This document shows positions 42,039 to 51,522 of a stretch of DNA of 64,000 nt, in pieces (position 1 is the stretch's first letter; every line of letters starts with the position of its first letter). A program made the translations under genes and the position numbers. This stretch comes from Galbibacter kalidii (lineage in GTDB: Bacteria > Bacteroidota > Bacteroidia > Flavobacteriales > Flavobacteriaceae). The stretch covers positions 1-64,000 of the forward strand of contig NZ_JAPFGA010000008.1 of the NCBI RefSeq assembly GCF_026241135.1, written 5' to 3'. Under the pieces are notes generated by a model that did not search any database, was not told the DNA's origin, and saw only the letters and a program-made list of their open reading frames with translations.

Positions 42039-43958
42039 ATGAGAAAGATGAAAAGAAAAAGTATATCAATAGCAATCTTATCGATTGCATTGTTTACAGG
42101 ATCTTGTACAAAAGACATTATAGAAGAGGAACCAAGAGGTGTGTTCACTCCTGAGTTTTTCTCAACTGAACTTGGTGTTCAAGGTGGTTTGACATACTTG
42201 TACCAAAATTTAAGAAACGTATATGGGTTCGCCTATTTTTTAAACTTGGGTGAAACGGGAACAGATGAATACTGTGCTGCCCAAAGTGCCGATAACAACT
42301 TTTTTGATTTGGACCTTGCCGGAGAGGGCAATTTAAGTTCCGATAGTGGTTTTTCAATCGGTAGACCTTGGGGCAACGCCTTTCCCGCTATTAACACGGC
42401 TAATGGAATTATTGAAAATGCAGCTGCTGTTGGTCTGGACGAAGCGCTAATCGCAGAGGCCCAATTTTTCCGTGCTTTCAACTATTTCTTGTTGGTGCAA
42501 ACCTATGGCGGTGTACCATTGGATTTAGGTTCCGGGGAATTGGCTTTTAACAGTTCTGCCGTTAGAACCTCAGTACGCAATACGGTACCTGAGGTGTATA
42601 CCAAAGCCATTTTTCCTGATTTGATTGCTGCGGTTAATGATTTGCCAGAAAATCCACGGTTAACCGGGGCGGTGACCAAGAATGCGGCCCGGTTGTTTTT
42701 GGCTAAAGCGTATTTAACATACGGATGGTGGCTGGAAAACCCCAATGGTATTCCTACATATCCAGAAGCGCCAAGAACTGATCCCGATGGCAATGGTGCT
42801 GCATATTATTTTCAACAAGCTTATGATGTGGCCGTTCAAGGCATCAATAACCCAGGGCCTTATGGTTTGCTTGATTATTTTTACGATGTTCATGTTGCCA
42901 CAAACGATCGTCATGAGGAAATGATGTTGTATGCAGATCGTACAGAAGAAAGCCAGATTTACAATGGGGCAGATTTAGGGTTTAGCGGAACAGACGGTAG
43001 TGCCAACACAGCGGTTTGGATGGTAACCTCCAATTACACCACTATTAGTGTTGATGGTGTTGCAGCGGTACAACGTGAGGCTGCGCAAAGCTATGGAAGA
43101 CCATGGACACGTATGGCACCAACTACAGGCGCATTAACAGAAACTTTTGCTGAAAAAGATTTGGATTCCCGTTACGATGGTACATTCGTAACGAGCTACA
43201 GGGGTAACTGGGACAAAGGAGGTGATGAGACACCCACTTTAACCGCCGCCAATGGATTGGAAATAGCACCTGGTGATGCGGTTGTTTCATTCTTGGATGA
43301 TTACGACCCAAATGTTGACTATAGCGTGAACGGCGGTAATATCGGGGGTGGACAAACTGCTGGAAGATCTGATTATGTCATTAACTTAAATGAAATCAAT
43401 AGAAGATTTTACCCAGGCCTATGGAAGCTGGGAACATATCGCACTGACAACGCGGGTGGTTTAGGATCGCCTAATGGTGCGCTTACACGTCCTTTTCCTA
43501 TTGCTAAATTTTCAGAATTCTACCTCATAGCCGCCGAAGCAGCTGTAAAAGGTGCGTCTGGAAATCTTTCTGCCAGGGATTTGGTAAATGTCATTCGTGC
43601 CCGTGCTGGCATGTGGCGTTTTGACAATGGTGAGCAGCAAGAACGCATTGAAGACAATAGTGCTGCCATGGTGGCCGCAACACCTGCCGTAATTAATATA
43701 GACTATATTTTGGCAGAGCGATCCCGTGAGTACTTTGGAGAAGGTATGAGATGGTATGATTTGGTGCGCACACAAAAATGGAACGAATATGCAAGTTCCT
43801 ATGAAATTGCAGGAAACGATGCTGCAGACCATAACCCCACAACAACAACTAGGACCATTGAGCCTTTTCATTACTTAAGGCCAATACCACAAGGTCAAAT
43901 AGATGATTTAGATATGTCTGATGCCGAAAAGGCCGCGTATCAAAATCCTGGTTATTAG
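42039..43958 (+). CDS. susD: SusD/RagB family glycan-binding lipoprotein
   Basis: The outer-membrane lid of the SusC channel. The lipobox is AILSIALFTGSCTKDI, with the acylated Cys at about residue 25. TPR-like helices and the SusD signatures are seen: RFYPGLWKLGTY, FPIAKFSEFYLIAAEAAVKG, LVNVIRARAGMW, and ILAERSREYFGEGMRWYDLV near the C-terminus. At 639 residues it is on the long side, typical for xylan SusD. It starts 10 nt after susC. The binding residues cannot be named from sequence alone. Confidence 0.95.
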   Translation: MRKMKRKSISIAILSIALFTGSCTKDIIEEEPRGVFTPEFFSTELGVQGGLTYLYQNLRNVYGFAYFLNLGETGTDEYCAAQSADNNFFDLDLAGEGNLSSDSGFSIGRPWGNAFPAINTANGIIENAAAVGLDEALIAEAQFFRAFNYFLLVQTYGGVPLDLGSGELAFNSSAVRTSVRNTVPEVYTKAIFPDLIAAVNDLPENPRLTGAVTKNAARLFLAKAYLTYGWWLENPNGIPTYPEAPRTDPDGNGAAYYFQQAYDVAVQGINNPGPYGLLDYFYDVHVATNDRHEEMMLYADRTEESQIYNGADLGFSGTDGSANTAVWMVTSNYTTISVDGVAAVQREAAQSYGRPWTRMAPTTGALTETFAEKDLDSRYDGTFVTSYRGNWDKGGDETPTLTAANGLEIAPGDAVVSFLDDYDPNVDYSVNGGNIGGGQTAGRSDYVINLNEINRRFYPGLWKLGTYRTDNAGGLGSPNGALTRPFPIAKFSEFYLIAAEAAVKGASGNLSARDLVNVIRARAGMWRFDNGEQQERIEDNSAAMVAATPAVINIDYILAERSREYFGEGMRWYDLVRTQKWNEYASSYEIAGNDAADHNPTTTTRTIEPFHYLRPIPQGQIDDLDMSDAEKAAYQNPGY

Positions 43959-43992
43959 GAAATTAATATAACTTAACTAAAAAACTATAATC

Positions 43993-45504
43993 ATGTCAAA
44001 AACTCTAAAGTACATAGGTAAGTTTTTAACAGTCTTTGCAATTGTGTTTGCTTTAAGTTGTGAAGACGACGATTTATCTAATTCTACTGTAACTGTATCT
44101 AGTGTTGTATCCGATAATTTTTATCCTGGTGACCAAGTAACTATGCAAGGGAGTAATTTTGAAGCCGTTCTATTTGTATTTCTAGGAAATGATCAAATTC
44201 CCTTTCAATTGGATGGAGACAACTTAACTTTTACGTTACCTTCATCAGCAGCCATTGGTGATGAAACAGTTACTTTGGTAATGCCCGATGGTTACATAGT
44301 CACGCGAAATATAGGAGTGGTTGCAAGACCTTTCCCTATAATTACTGCGATAAGTCCCAGTGCTGCAGCACCAGGAGAAGAAGTGAAAATTACTGGAACA
44401 TCATTGGATAATCTTCAGTCGGTAACCGTTGGGGAGGTTGAGGCAAGCGTTGTTTCATCAACAGCTACTGAGTTGATAATAACTGTTCCTTCAGGTCTTG
44501 CGGAAAATTTACCGACCAGTATCAACGTGGTTACAACGGGCGGGGAAGCATCGCCATCTTCAACATTTTATGTGGGTCAAAATTTAATTGTAAATGGACA
44601 GTTGGAATTGGGTGATGGAGATGAATTTACCAATTGGGGGAAATGGAATGGAGGCGACGGAATGACTGCCACTACTGCTGATGGTGAAGCCTATTCAGGC
44701 AGGGCTTTACGTGCTGTGGGAGTTGGTGGAGATGCTTGGAGAACTCAGTTTGTGAGCGATCCTGTTCCCACACAAGTTGGCGTGGAATACACGTTGTTTA
44801 TGTTGATAAAAGCGCAACCAGGAACTCCCGGAGATGGAGGAAACGTTAGATTCTCCACAAACCCAGATGCACTCTACAGCGGCAATTATGACATAACTAC
44901 TGAGTGGCAACAAATTGAGTGGGTATTTACCGCCAACGCTGACCAAACAAGAGCTGTTCTGGACTTGGGCGTAATAGCAAATGCGGTATATTTTGTAGAT
45001 AATATCACTATGGTTGCTACCGGCTTAAGCGGACCACAACCTACAGAAATCTTGCTCAATGGAGGATTTGAAGAAGGAGATGGGGATGAGTTTACCAATT
45101 GGAGTAAATTCAATGGAGCCGACTTGTTGACCGCTACAACAGAGGCCGATGAAGTCCGGAGTGGTGACAGAGCACTTAGGGCCGTTGGATTTGGAGGAGA
45201 TGCTTGGAGAACCCAATTGGCAAGTGATGCCGTGCCTACCGAAGATGGAGTGGATTATACGGCAAGCTTATGGATTAAAGCTGCGCCTGGTCCAGGTAAT
45301 GGCGGTGTCATACGAATGTCAACCACAGGTAATGGGGATGCCCAATACCAAGGTGATGTAACCGTAACAACCGAATGGCAAAAAGTTGAATGGATATTTA
45401 CTGCAAATAGCACACAAACTGGTATTGTATTGGACCTAGGAGCTACTCTAGATGCAGTTTATTTTGTTGATGATGTTAGTCTTTTGGCTCCACCTGAGGA
45501 TTAA
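43993..45504 (+). CDS. surface lipoprotein with IPT/TIG repeats and two tandem CBM-like modules
   Basis: 503 residues in the SusE/F position. Signal peptide with lipobox (IVFALSCEDDD). Residues of about 30-110 and 112-195 look like IPT/TIG beta-sandwiches (SVVSDNFYPGDQVTMQGSNF; ITAISPSAAAPGEEVKITGT). Then come two copies of a carbohydrate-binding module of CBM4/9-type pattern at about 198-342 and 353-498. Both contain DGDEFTNW, SGxRALRAVGxGGDAWRTQ and TTEWQxxEW. The copies are highly similar, so the duplication is recent. It is likely to bind xylan at the surface and hold it for GH30. It lies 34 nt after susD. Confidence 0.9.
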   Translation: MSKTLKYIGKFLTVFAIVFALSCEDDDLSNSTVTVSSVVSDNFYPGDQVTMQGSNFEAVLFVFLGNDQIPFQLDGDNLTFTLPSSAAIGDETVTLVMPDGYIVTRNIGVVARPFPIITAISPSAAAPGEEVKITGTSLDNLQSVTVGEVEASVVSSTATELIITVPSGLAENLPTSINVVTTGGEASPSSTFYVGQNLIVNGQLELGDGDEFTNWGKWNGGDGMTATTADGEAYSGRALRAVGVGGDAWRTQFVSDPVPTQVGVEYTLFMLIKAQPGTPGDGGNVRFSTNPDALYSGNYDITTEWQQIEWVFTANADQTRAVLDLGVIANAVYFVDNITMVATGLSGPQPTEILLNGGFEEGDGDEFTNWSKFNGADLLTATTEADEVRSGDRALRAVGFGGDAWRTQLASDAVPTEDGVDYTASLWIKAAPGPGNGGVIRMSTTGNGDAQYQGDVTVTTEWQKVEWIFTANSTQTGIVLDLGATLDAVYFVDDVSLLAPPED

Positions 45505-45565
45505 TAACACCAAACTCAATATAATATTGAATCTTTTGATTGAATACTGAAATTAAAATAAGACA

Positions 45566-46873
45566 ATGAGAGAAATTAAACAGGTAATAACAATCATTTT
45601 TGTTATTCTAAACATCAATTGTAGTAGCAATGACACCAATGAGGTCGGAGGACCTACACCACTACCAGATCCAGTAGATCCAACAGTTTTACAATCTGAT
45701 GCTTCTATAATTACACCGACTGATGTTGAACAAGATATCAGTGGTTTTGGTGCTGCAACGGTTTTTAGACTGGATAATCCACTTGGCGCTTCAGATATGG
45801 ATAAATTATTTGGAACAGATGAGGGGCAAATTGGTCTATCTATCTTGAGAATTCGAGTAGCCACTGATGATTTTTCAAGAAGCGTTGAGTTGGAACATGC
45901 AAAACTAGCCGCAGCCAGGGGAGCTAAAATTATGGCCACACCATGGAGCCCACCGGCTGAAATGAAGACCAATAACGACTTGGTGAGTGGATCATTAAAA
46001 CCAGATTCTTATGAGGACTACGCAAATTATTTAAACGATTTTGCGGCTTATATGGAAGTTAATGGTGCTGCTCTTGAGGCAATCGGTATTCAAAATGAAG
46101 GAGACTATCAAGTGAGCTATGAGTCTTGTGATTGGACAGCTGCCCAAGTACGGGATTTTGTTAGGGATTATGGGCAACTTATTACCAATACCAAAGTCAT
46201 ATCTCCAGAATCATTTCAATTTAGGCACGAGCATACAGATTTAATGCTAAACGACACGCAAGCAGCAGCTAATGTTGATATTGTAGGGGGACACATTTAC
46301 GGGACACAAGTTCAAGATTATCCTTATCCTTTAGCTTTGGAAAAGGGAAAAGAACTTTGGATGACCGAGCATTACACAACCAGTGATAGAAGTGCAAATT
46401 TATGGCCAGATGCCCTACTGGTTGGGAAAGAAATTCATAACTGCATGGTAATAGGTCAATACAGTGCTTACATATGGTGGTACGGCAAACGTTATTATGG
46501 TTTCATAGGGGATGGAGAAGAAGGTACGGGAAACGGAATTGTAACAAAGCGAGGGTATGTAATGGCTAATTTTTCAAAATTCATTCGGCCTAGTTATAAA
46601 AGAATAGATGCAGATGAAAATCCTCAAACAGATGTATCTGTTAGTGCATACTCTGGTGAAGGAAAAACTGTTGTTGTAGCCATTAACGAATCAGACCAAA
46701 CCAAAGAACAGCAGTTTGTAATCACTGGAACGAACAGCACCAGCGTTACCCCTTACATCACTAGTGCTTCCAAAAACCTGGAGGTTCAAGAAGCTGTTGA
46801 TATTGAATCAAGCATAGATGCATTTTTATATGTGTTGCCACCCAATAGTATCACCACTTTTGTGACTGACTAA
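45566..46873 (+). CDS. GH30 family glucuronoxylanase-type lipoprotein
   Basis: 435 residues. A signal peptide with lipobox is followed by Asn/Pro-rich linker sequence (FVILNINCSSNDT; VGGPTPLPDPVDP). The GH30 (beta/alpha)8 core begins GFGAATVFRLDNPLGASD. The catalytic acid/base is the Glu in IGIQNEGDYQ; the nucleophile is the Glu in LWMTEHYTTSD. ILRIRVATDD and WYGKRYYGFIGDGEEGTG fit GH30 subfamily 8, which cuts glucuronoxylan next to methylglucuronate. The side beta domain closes the chain (YVLPPNSITTFV). It is the last gene of the susCD operon, with a terminator at 47038. Confidence 0.9.
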   Translation: MREIKQVITIIFVILNINCSSNDTNEVGGPTPLPDPVDPTVLQSDASIITPTDVEQDISGFGAATVFRLDNPLGASDMDKLFGTDEGQIGLSILRIRVATDDFSRSVELEHAKLAAARGAKIMATPWSPPAEMKTNNDLVSGSLKPDSYEDYANYLNDFAAYMEVNGAALEAIGIQNEGDYQVSYESCDWTAAQVRDFVRDYGQLITNTKVISPESFQFRHEHTDLMLNDTQAAANVDIVGGHIYGTQVQDYPYPLALEKGKELWMTEHYTTSDRSANLWPDALLVGKEIHNCMVIGQYSAYIWWYGKRYYGFIGDGEEGTGNGIVTKRGYVMANFSKFIRPSYKRIDADENPQTDVSVSAYSGEGKTVVVAINESDQTKEQQFVITGTNSTSVTPYITSASKNLEVQEAVDIESSIDAFLYVLPPNSITTFVTD

Positions 46874-47368
46874 TACGTTGAGAATAAGTGTATTATTTAT
46901 GTACATGAAAGAAGCTAGTTTGGTCATAAATAGAGAAGCATTTAAACTTTAATCCAAGCTACGGATAAAAACACAATAAGATTTTTAAAATTAAACATCT
47001 GATAGATTCTTCATAGAGGATAGTTTAGTTAGCTCTTAAAACCGTCGCAGTTTGCGGCGGTTTTTTGTCTATTCCTGAATTCCTGCGAAGGCAGGAATCT
47101 TTAGCCCCCCTGTAACACATAAACATTGCTGATTGTTTACTCACTAAGTGTCACGAACTATTGGGATAAAATGCTCCGACGCCAGGCTGTACCGTTAGAC
47201 AGGCTTACCCGGAGGTAGCCGAATTAGCTTACTGTAGGTATAGATAAGGCTTCTGATAACAACCCAATCATTCAAATTCAGGAAGGGTCTCAGCAATTAT
47301 ATTATCTACGAAGGTTTGTTTGGGGTAGAAGGATAATAAACCGGATTTAAGAATTGTCTGTATATAAA
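46874..47368. other. 495-bp gene-free region: terminator, palindromes, GC-rich structured remnant
   Basis: Between the convergent GH30 and GH115 genes. It holds the terminator at 47038-47066 and the repeat ATTCCTGCGAAGGCAGGAAT (47079-47098). The segment at about 47161-47260 is richer in GC than its surroundings and has short pairing blocks (GCTCCG with CGGAGG, CTGT with ACAG). It includes GACGCCAGGCTGTACCG and ACTGTAGGTATAGATAAGGC. No reading frame is supported. It could be the remnant of a structured RNA or of a mobile intron; this is a guess. Confidence 0.4.
47038..47066 (+). terminator. intrinsic terminator of the susCD-GH30 operon
   Basis: AAACCGTCGC and GCGGCGGTTT pair around AGTTT, with one mismatch, followed by a run of six T including the end of the arm. 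It lies about 170 bp past the GH30 stop. Confidence 0.8.
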
Positions 47369-50269
47369 TCAGTTAATTTTATGACTCTCCTCCGGTCCTA
47401 GATACGTCTGCTGTAACCCACCACAATCAATCACCAGTTTTTGGAGTACCAATCCTTCATCAATCCTAAAATAATTTAGGGTGTGATTCCCGAGCTGGTC
47501 GATTTCGAATTCGGTGGTGACTATCTTTATGTTGTCGGCAACGTTTTGATGCCAATTTTCGGGTACGCTGCCGCTATAGTTTTCAATCATCTTATCATGG
47601 TTGTAAGTAACAGCCTTTGGTTCGTTATCGTCAAAGGACAAACCGTAAAGGAGGGATTTCCGTTTTGAATAATTAAGCGTTGGTGAAAAATAAGCATGTA
47701 CTTTTACTTTCCCTTTGGAAAATAAATAGACATCGTAGGAGAGTTTCGGTGAATTTTTATTGAGCGAAACCCGTCCTTTTTCAATAGGCAAGGAAATAAC
47801 CGAATTTCCTGTCTTTCCCATATTTTCTATCACTTTCCACTGATATACTCCCCTCTCCTTTGGGGAGGGGTTGGGGGTGGGGACTTCCCTAGTAAAATGA
47901 TCGGCGTTAATAACAATCACACCGTTGCTTTCCACAAAACCTTTAATGTCATCTGTTTTAGGATTGAAGGTGTTTACAGTTATGGGAAGTTCTTTTCCGT
48001 TTCCTTTTATGATAAGGGTTGAAGAAGCTTCACCTTGTGGAGCCTTTTCCCAATCGATGGATACCCAGATACGTTCTTCATCGGTGATGCTTCCTTTTTC
48101 TTTTGAAAGTTGTACCCAATCGTTTTCCGATGAAATTTCAAAATCGAAAGCTTGTGTTCCCTTGTTGAAAATATCAATGTAATAGCGTTCTTCCCCAAAC
48201 GGACTAAAGGTTGGGAGCGTATTATCTTCTGATGCCTCCACAGCAATTCCCCTTTCGGCTTTATCCTCCAGCTCTATGGTGTAAGTATTCGGAATATTGT
48301 TCTGCTCGGGTTGTTGCCAATAGGTATAACCGATGTGGGTCTGGCTCATCATGTGGTTCCACTTGCCGTTGTTCAGCTGGTGATATTCAGCCATCAAAAG
48401 TGAATCTTTTTTAAATAATTCCTTAATCCTTTCAGCATAAAAATTGGCAGAAGCCCTGCCTTGTTTGGCGTACAAATGGTTTTTTGCCGCTGCTATATGC
48501 AATTCATTTACGTTGGCACTGGCTAAAACAGGGAACAATACCAATTGATAATAAGCATCTTGGTATTCTTCGGGTAATTGTTCGTTGATTTCCATTGCTT
48601 TTTCTATCAATGCATTGTATTCGGTAACAATCCTGTCGGCTTCCTTATAATATTTTAAACTATAGGTAGCTGAATCGATAAGTTCGGGTTTTCTGCGGGC
48701 ATTGTACTTGGTGTACTTCCGCATGATGTCTGCAATAGCTTCCGTGGCATGATCTCCAAAAGTATTTCCACTCCATTGCTTATAATATTCCTGAAGATTG
48801 TCGGCTGTCACCTCTTCCGGATTCCAGGCATAATCTAAAAAGAACTGTATGGGAAATTCCATGGGTTTGATGTCACCTACGTTTACGATCCAGACTTTAT
48901 CCACACCATATTGGTAGGCCAAATGCATTTGTTCCCAAACACGTTCAATTTGCGTGGTGTTAATCCATTTGTAGTTCCGTGGTCCGCCTACATAATCAAA
49001 ATGATAGTAAATTCCGTAGCCGCCACTTCTAGGTGATGCATCTAATTCCGGTAATTTGCGGATGTTCCCCCAATTGTCGTCGCACAACAGCAAGGTAACG
49101 TCGTCGGGGACTTGCATCCCTTTATCGTAATAAGTTTGTACTTCTTTGTAGAGCGCCCACATTTGCGGGGTTTCCTCAGCCGGTTTTCCGGTGGTTTCGG
49201 TTATGATCTCTCGTTGTTTTTTTACGATATTCTCTAATAATTCAATAGCCGTGCCTTCTGTCATGGGTTCATCGCCATCGCCCCGCATGCCCACGGTGAC
49301 AAGGGCTTCGGTATTACCTTTTCGTTCCATACCTTCTCGCCAGAACTTTTCGAGTCTGTCAGGATTGGTATTGTAGTCCCATTCACCTTCACCAAAGTGT
49401 TCCCACTCCGCATGGGCACGGGTGAGCGGTTCGTGGTGCGATGTTCCCATAACGATACCGTATTCATCGGCCAAGTCGGCATTTTTCGGATCTTCTACAT
49501 AAAACATTTTTCCCCACATGGCCGGCCAGAGGTAGTTGCCTTTCATCCGCAGGATCAATTCAAAAACCTTGTCGTAAAACTGCGAATTAAAACCATCGAA
49601 TTTCTCATTGGCCCAACCGGTTAGGGCAGGGGCTTCGTCGTTGATAAAGATGCCGCGATATTTCACTTTGGGTTCACCTCTGGTATGAATTCCGGGTTTA
49701 ACGTAGAGTATTTCTTTTTTGCTGATAGGCACATCGGCCCAATAGTACCACGGATTGACCCCTATCTCTGCGGATAGGTCGTACATGCCGTAAATGGTAC
49801 CACGTTTGTCGCTTCCGGCAATGACCAAGGCTTGACCGATACCTTCAAAAGGATTATCAACGATTGTGATGAGGTGTTTTTCCCACTTATCTTGAAGTGC
49901 TTCGGATTTAATTTTTCCTGATTGAATTAGTTCTTTAATCAACGGACTTTCATCCAAACTCCCGACAATAATGATATGATCTGCTTGCTCCGGAATTTCA
50001 TTCAGGAGTTTCGGGGAAGTTCCCGTAATTGCTTTGAGATCATTTTGCAAATGTTCCGCTACCTTTTTTACGCCGGAAAAATCATCACTACTAACCAAAA
50101 TGGGAGGGATGCCTTCTGAAGTCGCCAATGGGAATCCATCCTGAATCTCAGAAGTTGACACATAAGTTGTGGTGTCTGTTTCCAAAGAAAACTTTTTTGA
50201 GGTGCCCTCACAGGAAAACAATATCACACCGAACACAAAAAGAAAAGCATATTTTAGATTGAATTTCAT
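47369..50269 (-). CDS. GH115 xylan alpha-1,2-glucuronidase
   Basis: Releases (4-O-methyl)glucuronic acid from internal xylose units of xylan. 966 residues. The signal peptide ends in a lipobox (FVFGVILFSCEGTS). Core motifs: WYYWADVPISKKE, KYRGIFINDEAPALTGWANE, NYLWPAMWGKMFYVEDPKNA, VMGTSHHEPLTRAHAEWEHF and VTVGMRGDGDEPM. The C-terminal beta domain (about residues 800-960) contains PTPNPSPKERG, which is encoded by a palindromic repeat at 47849-47882 that is foreign to the fold. It is the last gene of the minus-strand operon and does not duplicate GH67, which acts on terminal residues. Confidence 0.93.
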   Translation of the reverse strand: MKFNLKYAFLFVFGVILFSCEGTSKKFSLETDTTTYVSTSEIQDGFPLATSEGIPPILVSSDDFSGVKKVAEHLQNDLKAITGTSPKLLNEIPEQADHIIIVGSLDESPLIKELIQSGKIKSEALQDKWEKHLITIVDNPFEGIGQALVIAGSDKRGTIYGMYDLSAEIGVNPWYYWADVPISKKEILYVKPGIHTRGEPKVKYRGIFINDEAPALTGWANEKFDGFNSQFYDKVFELILRMKGNYLWPAMWGKMFYVEDPKNADLADEYGIVMGTSHHEPLTRAHAEWEHFGEGEWDYNTNPDRLEKFWREGMERKGNTEALVTVGMRGDGDEPMTEGTAIELLENIVKKQREIITETTGKPAEETPQMWALYKEVQTYYDKGMQVPDDVTLLLCDDNWGNIRKLPELDASPRSGGYGIYYHFDYVGGPRNYKWINTTQIERVWEQMHLAYQYGVDKVWIVNVGDIKPMEFPIQFFLDYAWNPEEVTADNLQEYYKQWSGNTFGDHATEAIADIMRKYTKYNARRKPELIDSATYSLKYYKEADRIVTEYNALIEKAMEINEQLPEEYQDAYYQLVLFPVLASANVNELHIAAAKNHLYAKQGRASANFYAERIKELFKKDSLLMAEYHQLNNGKWNHMMSQTHIGYTYWQQPEQNNIPNTYTIELEDKAERGIAVEASEDNTLPTFSPFGEERYYIDIFNKGTQAFDFEISSENDWVQLSKEKGSITDEERIWVSIDWEKAPQGEASSTLIIKGNGKELPITVNTFNPKTDDIKGFVESNGVIVINADHFTREVPTPNPSPKERGVYQWKVIENMGKTGNSVISLPIEKGRVSLNKNSPKLSYDVYLFSKGKVKVHAYFSPTLNYSKRKSLLYGLSFDDNEPKAVTYNHDKMIENYSGSVPENWHQNVADNIKIVTTEFEIDQLGNHTLNYFRIDEGLVLQKLVIDCGGLQQTYLGPEESHKIN
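47849..47882. repeat. palindromic repeat inserted in the GH115 coding region
   Basis: CCCCTCTCC TTT GGGGAGGGG (47850-47870) is followed by a G-rich tail. The same 21 bases occur at 52777-52797, in the gap between uxuA and the SDR gene. Here it adds an in-frame PTPNPSPKERG stretch to the protein. Confidence 0.85.
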
Positions 50270-50299
50270 AAGATGTTTTTTGTCTCAATCATTTTCATT

Positions 50300-50370
50300 T
50301 ATTCGTTGCGCTCTTTGCGGTTAAACTTAAACGCAATGTTCGCAAAGTGAAGTGCAAGGGGCGCAAAATT
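50300..50370. repeat. degenerate TTGCG/GCAAAG repeat between GH10 and GH115 genes
   Basis: CGTTGCGCTCTTTGCGGTTA followed by AACTTAAACGCAATGTTCGC contains several TTTGCG/CGCAAA inverted units. It resembles 15541-15605. It occupies most of the 102-bp gap upstream of the GH115 start. Confidence 0.4.
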
Positions 50371-50371
50371 T

Positions 50372-51487
50372 TTATTCAAAATCAATAACTTCATAATACG
50401 CTTTTTTAGGCTTTAAGTCTTCATCAAACAACAGCGGATAATTCTTTCGTCCTTGCACCGGAAAATTATCCAACCACGAATAGCGATCGGAAATATTCCA
50501 GAAGGTTACGCCTGTCAATGTATTTTTGTAATCCCTAAACACACGGAAGAGCATATCGTATTGTTCTATTTGCTTTTGCTCTTGTTCCGGGGTGAAATCA
50601 TCGTTCTCATCTTCCGGTTTAGGATCGCGACGTTGGTGTTCTTTATGATAAACCGAAACGTCCAACTCGGTAATCTGTACTTCAACACCCAGCGATGCAT
50701 ATTTGTCCAATGCCTCCCGAAGTTCCTGTTCGGTTGGTTCGTAAATGGACACATGGCCTTGAATACCCACTCCGTGGATAGGCACACCCGCATCCTGAAC
50801 CATTTTTACCAATCTATAGATCTTATCGCGTTTTTCCGGACGGATGGCACTATAATCGTTGTAGAATAATTTCATATTCGGATCAGCTTCATGGGCATAC
50901 TCAAAGGCTTTTAAGATAAAATCTTCACCTAAGATCTCATACCAAGGAGATGGTCTTAAAAATTCCCCCGGTTTATCCGAAACAGCTTCATTGACCACAT
51001 CCCAGGCGTAGATCACATCTTTATAACGGGTCACTACTTCAGTAATATGGGTTTTCATGCGTTCCAGTAACACTTCTTTTGAAACTTGTTTGCCATCTTC
51101 ATCCATAAAGATCCAGTCCCCTGCCTGATTATGCCATACCAGGGCATGACCACGGAGTTTCATGTTGTTTTCCCTTGCAAAATTGGCTATTTCATCTGCT
51201 GCCGCCCAGTTGTATTCATTTTCCTTGGGATGAATGGGTCCCATTTTCATCACGTTCTCCGGCGTCATGCTGTTAAACTGGGTAGTGATAAGCGCTATTA
51301 TCGCAGAATCTTTGAGCGCCTGCGGATAGATAGCCACCCCTACTGGAAAGTAGTCTTCGTAATAATCCTTAAGTCCTTTTTTTTCAGTAGTAGTTTCAGT
51401 TTCTGCCGAAGCATTCTTTTTTCCCTGCGATGGGCATCCAGCCAAGGTAAAGGCTAGTAACGGTAGTATTAGCTTGTATATTTTCAT
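50372..51487 (-). CDS. GH10 endo-1,4-beta-xylanase, lipoprotein
   Basis: Cuts the xylan backbone. The start at 51485-51487 gives the lipoprotein signal KLILPLLAFTLAGCPSQ; an ATG 33 nt further up would precede it with polar residues. GH10 motifs: MTPENVMKMGPIHPKENEY, RGHALVWHNQAGDW, DVVNEAVSDKPG (acid/base Glu), and VQITELDVSVYHKE (nucleophile Glu), with TGVTFWNISDRYSWLDNFP at the end of the barrel. A single catalytic domain, 371 residues. It sits between uxuA and GH115 on the minus strand. Confidence 0.96.
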   Translation of the reverse strand: MKIYKLILPLLAFTLAGCPSQGKKNASAETETTTEKKGLKDYYEDYFPVGVAIYPQALKDSAIIALITTQFNSMTPENVMKMGPIHPKENEYNWAAADEIANFARENNMKLRGHALVWHNQAGDWIFMDEDGKQVSKEVLLERMKTHITEVVTRYKDVIYAWDVVNEAVSDKPGEFLRPSPWYEILGEDFILKAFEYAHEADPNMKLFYNDYSAIRPEKRDKIYRLVKMVQDAGVPIHGVGIQGHVSIYEPTEQELREALDKYASLGVEVQITELDVSVYHKEHQRRDPKPEDENDDFTPEQEQKQIEQYDMLFRVFRDYKNTLTGVTFWNISDRYSWLDNFPVQGRKNYPLLFDEDLKPKKAYYEVIDFE

Positions 51488-51522
51488 AGCTTTGATTGAT
51501 TGAGACGCAAAATATTGCATCT

